Origin: an uncultured Collinsella sp.
GTDB lineage: Bacteria > Actinomycetota > Coriobacteriia > Coriobacteriales > Coriobacteriaceae
NCBI GenBank assembly: GCA_959018755.1
Contig: CAUEMA010000009.1
Coordinates: forward strand, 1 to 64,000
DNA length: 64,000 bases
Reading direction: 5' to 3'
Within the stretch, counting starts at the first letter, position 1; every line of letters starts with the position of its first letter. Made by a program: the position numbers and the translations under genes. Under the pieces are notes generated by a model, which saw nothing but the letters and a program-made list of their open reading frames with translations, was not told where the DNA came from and ran no database searches. This document shows, piece after piece, positions 35,054-42,662 of this stretch.

Positions 35054-35967
35054 TAGCGCACCTCGCTAGAATCGACGCCGGGCACGCGGCGGCAGGAATA
35101 CTCGTCCGTGGCAAACTTAGGTGTCTGCACGGTCTCGAGCTCGCGGGCAAGCGCGGCCGAAAGCTCGATGCCGGCGGCGCGGCGCACAGCCTGGACGGCA
35201 AGCGGGGCAGAGATGCGGCGGCGGTAGTCAGCCGAGCCCCACATGTTGGTGCCGTAGCTCAGGGCACGCACGGATGCGGCCAGGGCGCGCAGCTCGTCCT
35301 CGGAAGGCTGCTCGGCGGTAAGGCCACATACCTCGCCCTGCAGCAGGGTCGCGCGCAGCGGGCGGGCACCCACGGTGACATGCCAGCTGTTTTCCCACCA
35401 GGCGGCGGTGACGTTCAGTGAGGGGAAGTCCGTCGCGGCCTTGCGCACGGCCTCGTAGCTCGCACGGTAATCGTGCTTGACGACCACGACATGCTCAATA
35501 ACGTCGCGCACGTAGCCCATGTCGACGAACTCGGCGAGCGGCACGCGGCCGGCGCCCGTCAGCTCAACATACGAATCGAGCGCCAGGAACGCCGAGAGCA
35601 CGTCAGAGAAGCCAAAGCGACCATAAATGCTGCCGCCCACCGTGGCGGTGTTACGCAGCTGCACGCCCACGATATCGTGGACGGCGAACTCAAAGACATG
35701 GTTGACAAGTGCGTTGAGCTCGGCATGGCGCTCGAGCTGGCGCAGGGTACACATGGCACCGATGCGAAATTCGGTCTCGGTCTCCTCGATTTGATCGAGC
35801 CCGCAGGCCGAAAGGTCAATCGCCGTCGCCACTCGACGCGAACCCAGGCGCATCCAGATGCCGCCGCCCACAATCTTGTTGTTGCGGTTCTTCTGTAAGA
35901 GCTCATAGGCTTCGGCCGCGTTTCCAACACGGACGTAGGTACCGAACTTGAGCACGTTCTCCCCCAT
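35053..35967 (-). CDS. FAD-binding subunit of the molybdenum hydroxylase
   Basis: 304 residues. KIVGGGIWMRLGSRRVATAID (about 31-51) and NTATVGGSIYGRFGFSDVL (about 106-124) are the two FAD contacts of the CoxM/XdhB family. It accepts electrons from the iron-sulfur centres of the large subunit. Start and stop codons of the two genes overlap (TAATG type), so the subunits are co-translated. Confidence 0.88.
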   Translation of the reverse strand: MGENVLKFGTYVRVGNAAEAYELLQKNRNNKIVGGGIWMRLGSRRVATAIDLSACGLDQIEETETEFRIGAMCTLRQLERHAELNALVNHVFEFAVHDIVGVQLRNTATVGGSIYGRFGFSDVLSAFLALDSYVELTGAGRVPLAEFVDMGYVRDVIEHVVVVKHDYRASYEAVRKAATDFPSLNVTAAWWENSWHVTVGARPLRATLLQGEVCGLTAEQPSEDELRALAASVRALSYGTNMWGSADYRRRISAPLAVQAVRRAAGIELSAALARELETVQTPKFATDEYSCRRVPGVDSSEVR

Positions 35968-36062
35968 CTCTCCACTTGTCCAGTACCTTTAAGTGTACCA
36001 AACGTGAGCGCACAGCTCGTGTCGGGACAAAATGATCCGTTTTCCTCCGTCGCATGCGGATC

Positions 36063-36095
36063 AAAAAAGGCTCCCAGCCAAGATGACTGGGAGCC
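36063..36095 (-). terminator. gdhA terminator
   Basis: GGCTCCCAG and CTGGGAGCC form a nine-base stem followed by TTTTTT on the minus strand, about 30 bases after the gdhA stop codon. Confidence 0.9.
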
Positions 36096-36122
36096 TCATC
36101 ACATGCTATGTCAAGCAAAGAT

Positions 36123-37478
36123 TTAGCAGACGCCCTGGGCGAGCATGGCGTCGGCGACCTTCAGGAAGCCGGCGATGTTGGCGCCCATGACAAAGTTGCC
36201 CTCCTGGCCATACTCCTTGGCGGTGTCGTCCACGTTGTGGAACATGCCGCGCATGAGCTGCTCGAGCTTGCCGTCGACCTCCTCGAAGGTCCAGGACAGG
36301 TGCTCGGCATTCTGGCTCATCTCCAGACCGGACACGAGCACGCCGCCGGCGTTGGCAGCCTTACCGGGCATAAAGGCGACGCCGTTCTCCTGGAAGTAAG
36401 TTGTGGCCTCGATGGTCGTGGGCATGTTCGCGCCCTCGCCGACCACCTTGCAGCCGTTGGCGACGAGCGCCTGGGCGTCCTCGAGCAGCAGCGTGTTCTC
36501 GCGAGCGCAGGGCAGCGCGATGTCGCAGGGCAGCTGCCACACGCCGCGGCCGTCGCCCTCGTGCCACACGGCGTTGGGCTTCTCGTCAACGTACATAGCG
36601 AGCGTGACGCCCTTGTCGCGGCCGGAGCGCTTCTTGTTGTAGACGTGCTCGAGCACGGTGTAGTCGATGCCGTCGGGATCCTCGACCCAGCCGTGGGTAT
36701 CGGAACAGGCCAGCACCTTGCCGCCGAGCTGGGCGACCTTCTGGACCGCGTAGATGGCGACGTTACCGGAGCCGTGAACGACGACGTTCTTGCCCTCGAA
36801 GGAGTCGCCGCGGCTCTTGAGGTACTCGTCCACAAAGTAGACCAGACCGTAACCGGTGGCCTCGGTACGGGCGAGCGAGCCGCCAAAGGAGAGGCCCTTG
36901 CCGGTGAGGACGCCGGTCCACTCGTTGGTCAGGCGCTTGTACTGACCGAACATGTAGGCAACCTCGCGGCCGCCAACGCCCAGGTCGCCGGCGGGAACGT
37001 CGGTGTTGGGGCCAATGTGGCGATAGAGCTCGGTCATGAAGGACTGGCAGAAGTGCATGATCTCGTTGTTGGACTTGCCCTTGGGGTCAAAGTCGGAGCC
37101 GCCCTTGCCGCCGCCCATGGGAAGGGTGGTCAGGCTGTTCTTGAGGATCTGCTCCAGGCCCAGGAACTTGAGCATGCCCAGGGTGACCGTCGGGTTAAAG
37201 CGCAGACCGCCCTTGTAGGGTCCAATGGCAGAGTTGAACTCGACGCGATAGCCGCGGTTGACCTGAACCTTGCCCTGGTCGTCGACCCAGGGAACACGGA
37301 ACATGACGATGCGCTCGGGCTCGACGAGGCGCTCCAGCAGGGCGGCCTCCTCGTACTCGGGGTGGGCGTCGAGCGCCGGCTGGATGGTGCCGAGGATCTC
37401 GGTCGCGGCCTGGATGAACTCAGGCTGCTCGGGATAGCGGGCCTTGAGCTCTTCGAGAACTTTCTGCGTGTAGCTCAT
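36123..37478 (-). CDS. gdhA: Glutamate dehydrogenase, hexameric
   Basis: The ATG at 37478 has GGAGGAAG six bases upstream; 451 residues is typical of the small hexameric enzyme. PYKGGLRFNP, then LPMGGGKGGSDFDPKGKS (about 122-139, with the catalytic lysine and aspartate region), and VVHGSGNVAIYAV for the dinucleotide fold are all present. It interconverts glutamate and 2-oxoglutarate with ammonia; NADP preference is usual in this subgroup. It is monocistronic, with its own terminator. Confidence 0.96.
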   Translation of the reverse strand: MSYTQKVLEELKARYPEQPEFIQAATEILGTIQPALDAHPEYEEAALLERLVEPERIVMFRVPWVDDQGKVQVNRGYRVEFNSAIGPYKGGLRFNPTVTLGMLKFLGLEQILKNSLTTLPMGGGKGGSDFDPKGKSNNEIMHFCQSFMTELYRHIGPNTDVPAGDLGVGGREVAYMFGQYKRLTNEWTGVLTGKGLSFGGSLARTEATGYGLVYFVDEYLKSRGDSFEGKNVVVHGSGNVAIYAVQKVAQLGGKVLACSDTHGWVEDPDGIDYTVLEHVYNKKRSGRDKGVTLAMYVDEKPNAVWHEGDGRGVWQLPCDIALPCARENTLLLEDAQALVANGCKVVGEGANMPTTIEATTYFQENGVAFMPGKAANAGGVLVSGLEMSQNAEHLSWTFEEVDGKLEQLMRGMFHNVDDTAKEYGQEGNFVMGANIAGFLKVADAMLAQGVC

Positions 37479-37691
37479 GCTTCCTCCAATGATGGGAAAC
37501 GAAAATGTTGGTCGCGGCACCCTATGCGCCGCGAACTTTATCGAGTATGGATAATATCGCACTGTTGCAGCAAAGTTTCGCATAAGCCGACGAGCAGATG
37601 TTTCGTTTTGATTACGATGCAGGTAGAAGCGTTTTTAAGTGCCTGACGTGCAAAACCCGTGTTTCAAACCTGTTTCGTCCACGTGTTCCAA

Positions 37692-37726
37692 ACCACCACA
37701 TTGGGGACAGGCACCTTTGTGGTGGT
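37692..37726. terminator. Hairpin downstream of the DUF3343 gene
   Basis: ACCACCACA (37692-37700) pairs with TGTGGTGGT (37718-37726). It lies directly after the DUF3343 stop codon; no clean T-tract follows. The remaining 37479-37691 segment should hold the gdhA promoter, but I could not place it. Confidence 0.4.
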
Positions 37727-37734
37727 GCTGGTGG

Positions 37735-38130
37735 TTAGAGGACGAGCTGATGGTAGTCGGCGGGGGTTATGCGGCCTTCGGTGGCAGCGCGGAAGGCGGC
37801 GAGTGCATCGCCCGAGAACGGCATGGCCCAGCACAGCCCGCAGCCGGCGGTGATGGAGCCGGGCAGCGGCATGATGCGCCCGGGCACACCGGCGGCAAGG
37901 CACAGCTGCTCGCATTCCATCACATCGAAGGTGCTATCGAACGAAACGATGATCTTGCGTTCATGGTCGAGAGCATCACCGGACGGGCCTTCGCGGTGTG
38001 CATCGCGATACGCCGCGGCGGCCGCTTCCTCTTCCGCAGTATGTCCACAGCCACCGCAACCGCAGGTACAGGGTTCGGACCCGTCGCAAGTGCAAGGTTC
38101 TCCCGTGTCGGGACAAATATCGTGAGACAT
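37735..38130 (-). CDS. DUF3343 protein with cysteine-rich N terminus (putative Se/S carrier)
   Basis: 131 residues. The first 30 residues carry eight cysteines in a CxxDTGEPCTC..CTCGCGGCG layout, and the C-terminal half (from about 58) matches DUF3343: KIIVSFDSTFDVMECEQLC, then PGRIMPLPGSITAGCGLCWA. DUF3343 has been proposed as a selenium/sulfur carrier in organisms with selenium metabolism. It sits 15 bases after mobA and close to tRNA-Sec and selB. The cysteine-rich extension is unusual for the family and may bind metal. Confidence 0.75.
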   Translation of the reverse strand: MSHDICPDTGEPCTCDGSEPCTCGCGGCGHTAEEEAAAAAYRDAHREGPSGDALDHERKIIVSFDSTFDVMECEQLCLAAGVPGRIMPLPGSITAGCGLCWAMPFSGDALAAFRAATEGRITPADYHQLVL

Positions 38131-38145
38131 GGCAACTCCAATCGT

Positions 38146-38778
38146 CTAGGCGAGTAACTCGGCCGCCGCAAACTCCTCGGGCGTATTGACGTTCTCGAAG
38201 CAGAGCGTCGAGCCCGCGGCCTTAACGATCTGCGGCTCATCCATATAACCGGCCTGAACGCGATTGATCAGGCAGCGAATTCGCTGACGGTCGCAGGCGA
38301 GCAGCTCATGGGCAACCGGCGTACACACGTCACGGCGCCAGACGGCGCAAAGCGGCTCAATCCCCCGCTCCTCGCGCGGCACGCACACGTCGAGCGCCTC
38401 GGCCTCAACACGATTGGCAAGGGCACCGATCAGCTCCGAAGAGACAAACGGCATATCACAGGCGACGATAGCCACGAGAGGCAGCCGGGCTGCAGTCAGC
38501 GAACTCGCGATGCCGCGCATGGCGCCCGCCGGCCCCTCAAGGTCCGGCACTATTCGCGGCATCAGGCCGCCAAACGTGCGCTCCTCAAGGTAGGCAAGCT
38601 CGCTGGGACGCGAAGTCGTCACGACTAACTCACCGGCAACTTGCGCCAGCCGACCCAGCACGCGCTCGATGAGCGGCTCGCCACAAAACAACATCCGCGC
38701 CTTGTCGCAACCCATGCGCGACGACAGCCCGCCCGCTTGGACGACGCAAGAAAGATCGGCTCGTCTTACGGTAGTCAT
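38146..38778 (-). CDS. mobA: MobA-like molybdenum cofactor nucleotidyltransferase
   Basis: From the ATG at 38778 (GGGGG ten bases upstream) the protein has 210 residues. VVQAGGLSSRMGCDKARM is the nucleotide-binding signature of MobA/MocA/CobY-type transferases, VACDMPFVSSELI the metal site. It attaches GMP, or CMP, to molybdopterin. At least two customers are encoded in the window that use the bis-guanine form (FdhF and the DMSO-reductase-family enzyme) and one hydroxylase that usually needs the cytosine form, so MobA and MocA roles cannot be told apart. Confidence 0.85.
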   Translation of the reverse strand: MTTVRRADLSCVVQAGGLSSRMGCDKARMLFCGEPLIERVLGRLAQVAGELVVTTSRPSELAYLEERTFGGLMPRIVPDLEGPAGAMRGIASSLTAARLPLVAIVACDMPFVSSELIGALANRVEAEALDVCVPREERGIEPLCAVWRRDVCTPVAHELLACDRQRIRCLINRVQAGYMDEPQIVKAAGSTLCFENVNTPEEFAAAELLA

Positions 38779-38867
38779 ACGGCAAAACACCCCCATCGGC
38801 ATGCTCGAAACCCGGCGCACGAAGCTAAATACCGCCGCCGAAATAGCGGCACTAGGAAAAGCTCGTG

Positions 38868-38924
38868 CAAAAACAAAACAGCGCCTTTGCGGCACGCAGC
38901 AAGACCGCGAGCACAAAAGCGCTG
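38868..38924 (-). terminator. tRNA-Sec terminator
   Basis: On the minus strand CAGCGCTTTTG pairs with CAAAGGCGCTG (with one mismatch), followed by TTTTGTTTTT. It starts nine bases after the CCA end of tRNA-Sec. Confidence 0.7.
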
Positions 38925-38932
38925 GTAGCGTA

Positions 38933-39029
38933 TGGCGGGAACGTATGTGAATCGAACACATCCAAGACGTTTTGCACGCCTCGCAACGGTTTTGAGGACC
39001 GCGGAGCCCACCGGAGCCCATCCGTTCCC
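38933..39029 (-). tRNA. selC: tRNA-Sec (anticodon UCA)
   Basis: About 97 bases on the minus strand, from GGGAACGGATGGGC to CGTTCCCG plus an encoded CCA. The anticodon loop CCTCAAA contains TCA. The long variable arm and extended acceptor are those of selenocysteine tRNA. It lies downstream of selA-selB on the same strand and serves the UGA codon of fdhF at 59298-59300. Confidence 0.95.
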
Positions 39030-39085
39030 AAGTGCGCCGGTATTTTACCAAACCGAACAGGCCCCATCCCAAAAAGACGAGCAAG

Positions 39086-39152
39086 AAGTTGCGGTGGAAT
39101 AGTTCCTGGTTTGGCGTTAGATGCCGAAAACAGGAACTATTTCACCGCAACT
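39086..39152. repeat. Dispersed hairpin repeat, copy C
   Basis: Family member between the selB stop codon (12 bases away) and tRNA-Sec. Left arm GCGGTGGAATAGTTCCTG, right arm CAGGAACTATTTCACCGC. The 12-base flank suggests it may act as the mRNA 3' end of selB. Confidence 0.9.
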
Positions 39153-39164
39153 GATAAGGGTGGC

Positions 39165-41132
39165 CTAGCGCAGGGAGCGCAGGCCGCCGGCATCCTTGTC
39201 GAGCACCGTAAAGCGCACGGCATCTAGGTGTTCCAAGATGCTGATGGCGCGTTTGCGCGACACACCTAGGGCCTCGCGCAGCACGCTCGTGGTGGCAGCA
39301 CCGCCGGCTGCCTCAATGGCGGCGGCAACAAGCTCGCGCGCATGGGCCTCGGCGGCAGCGGACAGGGCAACGTCGCGCTCGACCTTAACGATCGAGCGAT
39401 TGAGCGAAAGCTCGCGCAGGGCACGCGTCATGGTGTCGCGATCGAGCTGCAACTGCTCGCCCACCTCGGGCAATATCGGCGCATCGAGGCCGGCTTCGTC
39501 CAGCAAGGCAACGATACGTTCGCAGGCCTCGCGCACCACACGCGCCGCGGCGGCAGCGGAGTGCGGGTCGAATACCTCGGCACCCTCGGCGGCACACACG
39601 CCACGCGAGCAGCCCTCGGAAATCAGGGCCGCGGCAACTGTATCGTCAGCGGTAGGCCAAGCAGCATGGGCAACGGCGCCGGGCGTAAAGCCCGTCTCCT
39701 TGGGGGCAGCCGCGTGCATGGCTGACAGGGTCGCCGCTAGCGCACCCATCGCGGCGTCGAGCGCGGAAGAATCTGCATACAGCGAGCCATCCGAGCCAGC
39801 AAGCGCGCAAGCAGCGCCCTGCGCCACCAACCCGCGCAGTGCGGCATCGACCTCGCCGACACCAAGATCCAAAGCGTCGGCAACATCAACCGCCGTAACT
39901 GGCAGCATCTGCAGCGCCAGCCAAGCGCCCACACCGCCCGCGGTATCGCCGGACTCAAGCGCCGCAAACAGTGCGCGCTCGCCGGCAGAAAGCTCGCGCG
40001 AGCGACGGCAGCGCGAAAGCAGCACGCGCCCGCCGCCAATAAGCATAACGGGCGAATACGACAGCACCACGGCATGGTCTCCGGCACACAGCGGCAGCGG
40101 GTCCTCCAGGCGCACCTGCACGGTACGGGTCTCGCCCACCGCCATGGGGGCCTCGCCCTCCAAAAGCATGATGCGGCCGACGACCTCGGCCGTGCCGGCC
40201 ATCACATGCACACGCGCGCCCGACTCGAGCACGCGCGGCTTGGCGCCCTCGCGGCCCAGGTAGGTGAACGTCATCATAAAGCGCAACGTCTGGCCAAAAC
40301 GGTCCGCCACGCCCAGCATCTCGCCACGGTCAAGCGCCGCGACACCGTCACCAACTAGGTTGAGCGCCACACGCTGACCAGGCAGCGCGCGCGGCGTATC
40401 GCCATGCACCTGAATCCCGCGCACGCGACAGACCGTACGCGACGGCAGCGCGACGAGCTCATCCCCCACCGCGACGGGCGCATCGTGCAACGTGCCCGTC
40501 ACCACGGTACCGGCGCCCTTGATCGTAAAGCAGCGGTCGATGGGCAGACGCGGCGCGGCATCGGTGCGCTCGGCACGGTCGCGGCAGGAATCCCAGCAAG
40601 CGGCAACATGCTCGTCGAGCGCAGCCAGCAGGTCATCGATCCCCGCGCCGGTCTTGGACGACACGGGTACGATCGGCGCGTCCGCAAACACGGTACCCGA
40701 CAAAAAATCATCGACGTCGAGCTCGGCAAGCTCGGTCATCTCGGCATCGGCCAGGTCACACATCGTCAGCGCCACCACCATATGCGTGACGCCCAGCAGC
40801 TCCAGCACGTGCACGTGCTCGCGCGTCTGCGGCATTACACCCTCGACGGCAGAGACCACCAGCACGGCAACGTCGATGCCTGTTGCACCCTGCACCATGG
40901 CGCGCAGGTAATGCGCGTGGCCCGGCACGTCGACCAGGCCGACGATCTTGCCACTCGGCAGTGCCAGTTCGCCAAAGCCCAGCTCCACGGTCATACCGCG
41001 ACGGCGCTCAACCTCCAGACGGTCGGGATTCTTGCCGGTCAGCGCCTCGATCAATGCCGACTTGCCGTGGTCGACGTGGCCCGCCGTGCCAACGATAACG
41101 GGACACTCCACCAGCGCCTGAACCTCACTCAT
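39165..41132 (-). CDS. selB: Selenocysteine-specific elongation factor
   Basis: 655 residues. The GTPase domain starts with VGTAGHVDHGKSALIEALTG (about 14-33), then VDVPGHAHYLRAMVQGATG and LTMCDLADAEM. Domains II and III follow to about 370. The C-terminal 250 residues form winged helices, ending with TTSVLREALGVSRKRAISIL, which bind the SECIS hairpin. It delivers Sec-tRNA to the ribosome at fdhF. It overlaps selA by four bases (ATGA). Confidence 0.96.
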   Translation of the reverse strand: MSEVQALVECPVIVGTAGHVDHGKSALIEALTGKNPDRLEVERRRGMTVELGFGELALPSGKIVGLVDVPGHAHYLRAMVQGATGIDVAVLVVSAVEGVMPQTREHVHVLELLGVTHMVVALTMCDLADAEMTELAELDVDDFLSGTVFADAPIVPVSSKTGAGIDDLLAALDEHVAACWDSCRDRAERTDAAPRLPIDRCFTIKGAGTVVTGTLHDAPVAVGDELVALPSRTVCRVRGIQVHGDTPRALPGQRVALNLVGDGVAALDRGEMLGVADRFGQTLRFMMTFTYLGREGAKPRVLESGARVHVMAGTAEVVGRIMLLEGEAPMAVGETRTVQVRLEDPLPLCAGDHAVVLSYSPVMLIGGGRVLLSRCRRSRELSAGERALFAALESGDTAGGVGAWLALQMLPVTAVDVADALDLGVGEVDAALRGLVAQGAACALAGSDGSLYADSSALDAAMGALAATLSAMHAAAPKETGFTPGAVAHAAWPTADDTVAAALISEGCSRGVCAAEGAEVFDPHSAAAAARVVREACERIVALLDEAGLDAPILPEVGEQLQLDRDTMTRALRELSLNRSIVKVERDVALSAAAEAHARELVAAAIEAAGGAATTSVLREALGVSRKRAISILEHLDAVRFTVLDKDAGGLRSLR

Positions 41133-42586
41133 CGAGCAATCGCCTTCTTAACGCACGCGACGAGCGTCGATGCCGCCGTCTCGATATCGCGGTCACCCAC
41201 GAGTGTGCGCACGTCAAACAGGACGCGATCGTGCGAGGCGCGCGTGACGACCGGCATGTCGAAATCTTGGACGAGCGAGCGCTTGAGTGCGTCAACGGAA
41301 AGACGCTCATCGACGAGGCGCACGGCAACGCACATGGTGGGCAGCTCCACGGTAGGCAGCGAGCCGCCACCAGGGGTCGACGATTCCTCGACGATCTCCA
41401 CCTGAACGGCACACGGGTAGCCAGCCTTATCGAGCCCGGCGACCATACGATCGCGCAGCTTGCGGGCACGTCGCTCCAAATGGGCCTGCGGCAGCGTAAG
41501 CATGCTGAGCACCGGAATATCGCGATGGGCAACATCGGCGCCGTCCATGTAGATACGCAGCGTGGCCTCGAGCGCCGTCAGCGCGAGCTTGCCCGGGCGC
41601 AGGGCGCGCATAAGCGGATGTGACCCACAGGCCTGGACCAGATTGCGACGGCCCATGATAATGCCCGCTTGTGCGGCACCGAGCAGTTTATCGCCCGAGC
41701 ACGACACCAGATCGAGCCCTGCCAAAACCGAAGCCGGCGTGGTTTCTTCGCCGCCGCGCACCAAGATGTCGTCGGGCAACAGCGCGCCCGACCCCTGGTC
41801 CTCGTAGAACAGCAGGCCATGCTTGTGGGCCAAAGCGGCAAGCTCCCGAGAGCCCACCTCCTCGTGAAAGCCCTCGATGCGATAGTTGGAAGGATGGACC
41901 TTGAGGATCATCGCCGTATCGGGCGTGATGGCGCGCTCATAGTCGTCCAAATGCGTGCGGTTGGTGGCGCCGACCTCGACGAGTTTGGCGCCCGAAGCCG
42001 CCATGACATCGGGGATGCGGAAGCTGCCGCCGATCTCGACAAGCTCGCCGCGGCTGACGATGACCTCCTTGCCTGCGGCATGGGTCGCCAGCACCAGCAG
42101 TACCGCGGCGGCGTTGTTGTTGACCACGAGCGCGTCCTCGGCACCGGTGAGCGAGCGGATGAGCTGCGCGGCATGCTCTTTGCGCGATCCGCGCGAACAG
42201 GTGTCCACACTGTACTCGAGCGTGCTGTACCCGCGCGCAACCTCGGCCACGGCCTTGGCGACCGACTCCGCGAGCGGGGCGCGGCCCAAGTTGGTATGGA
42301 TAACCACACCCGTGGCGTTGACGGCGGGACGCAGGCTCGGCAGCGCGGAGCGGTGCGCACGAAATTCAATGGCCGAGGCCAGGTCGCGCTTAGAGCGCGG
42401 GGCGGCACCGGCGCGAATGGCGGCGCGCTCCTCGTCGAGCTCGGCCGTCACGGCAGCATGGACCACCGCGTCGCAGGTCTCCCCCGCCGCCTTCACCACC
42501 GGCCACTCGGCAAGCAGCTCGTTGACGGAAGGAATAGCGCGAAGGCGGGCGCGTACCTCATCGGACATGTTCTGGCTATCGCTCAT
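41129..42586 (-). CDS. selA: L-seryl-tRNA(Sec) selenium transferase
   Basis: 485 residues, the usual length. NATGVVIHTNLGRAPLAESV (about 88-107) and VSCSGDKLLGAAQAGIIMGR, whose lysine binds PLP, are family signatures. It converts Ser-tRNA(Sec) to Sec-tRNA(Sec) using selenophosphate. selD, the source of selenophosphate, is not in the window. Confidence 0.96.
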   Translation of the reverse strand: MSDSQNMSDEVRARLRAIPSVNELLAEWPVVKAAGETCDAVVHAAVTAELDEERAAIRAGAAPRSKRDLASAIEFRAHRSALPSLRPAVNATGVVIHTNLGRAPLAESVAKAVAEVARGYSTLEYSVDTCSRGSRKEHAAQLIRSLTGAEDALVVNNNAAAVLLVLATHAAGKEVIVSRGELVEIGGSFRIPDVMAASGAKLVEVGATNRTHLDDYERAITPDTAMILKVHPSNYRIEGFHEEVGSRELAALAHKHGLLFYEDQGSGALLPDDILVRGGEETTPASVLAGLDLVSCSGDKLLGAAQAGIIMGRRNLVQACGSHPLMRALRPGKLALTALEATLRIYMDGADVAHRDIPVLSMLTLPQAHLERRARKLRDRMVAGLDKAGYPCAVQVEIVEESSTPGGGSLPTVELPTMCVAVRLVDERLSVDALKRSLVQDFDMPVVTRASHDRVLFDVRTLVGDRDIETAASTLVACVKKAIAR

Positions 42587-42662
42587 GTGCGGCCTTTCAA
42601 AACCAAAGGTGAATCAATCGTTCGAACGTCAAACTATCAGCCAATTCGATCGGCTGAGTCAA

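Noticed and set aside
37605..37650. Third copy of the family-E core
   Set aside because: On the minus strand GCTTCTACCTGC matches 12 bases of the core, but the rest and the paired arms are absent, so chance is likely.
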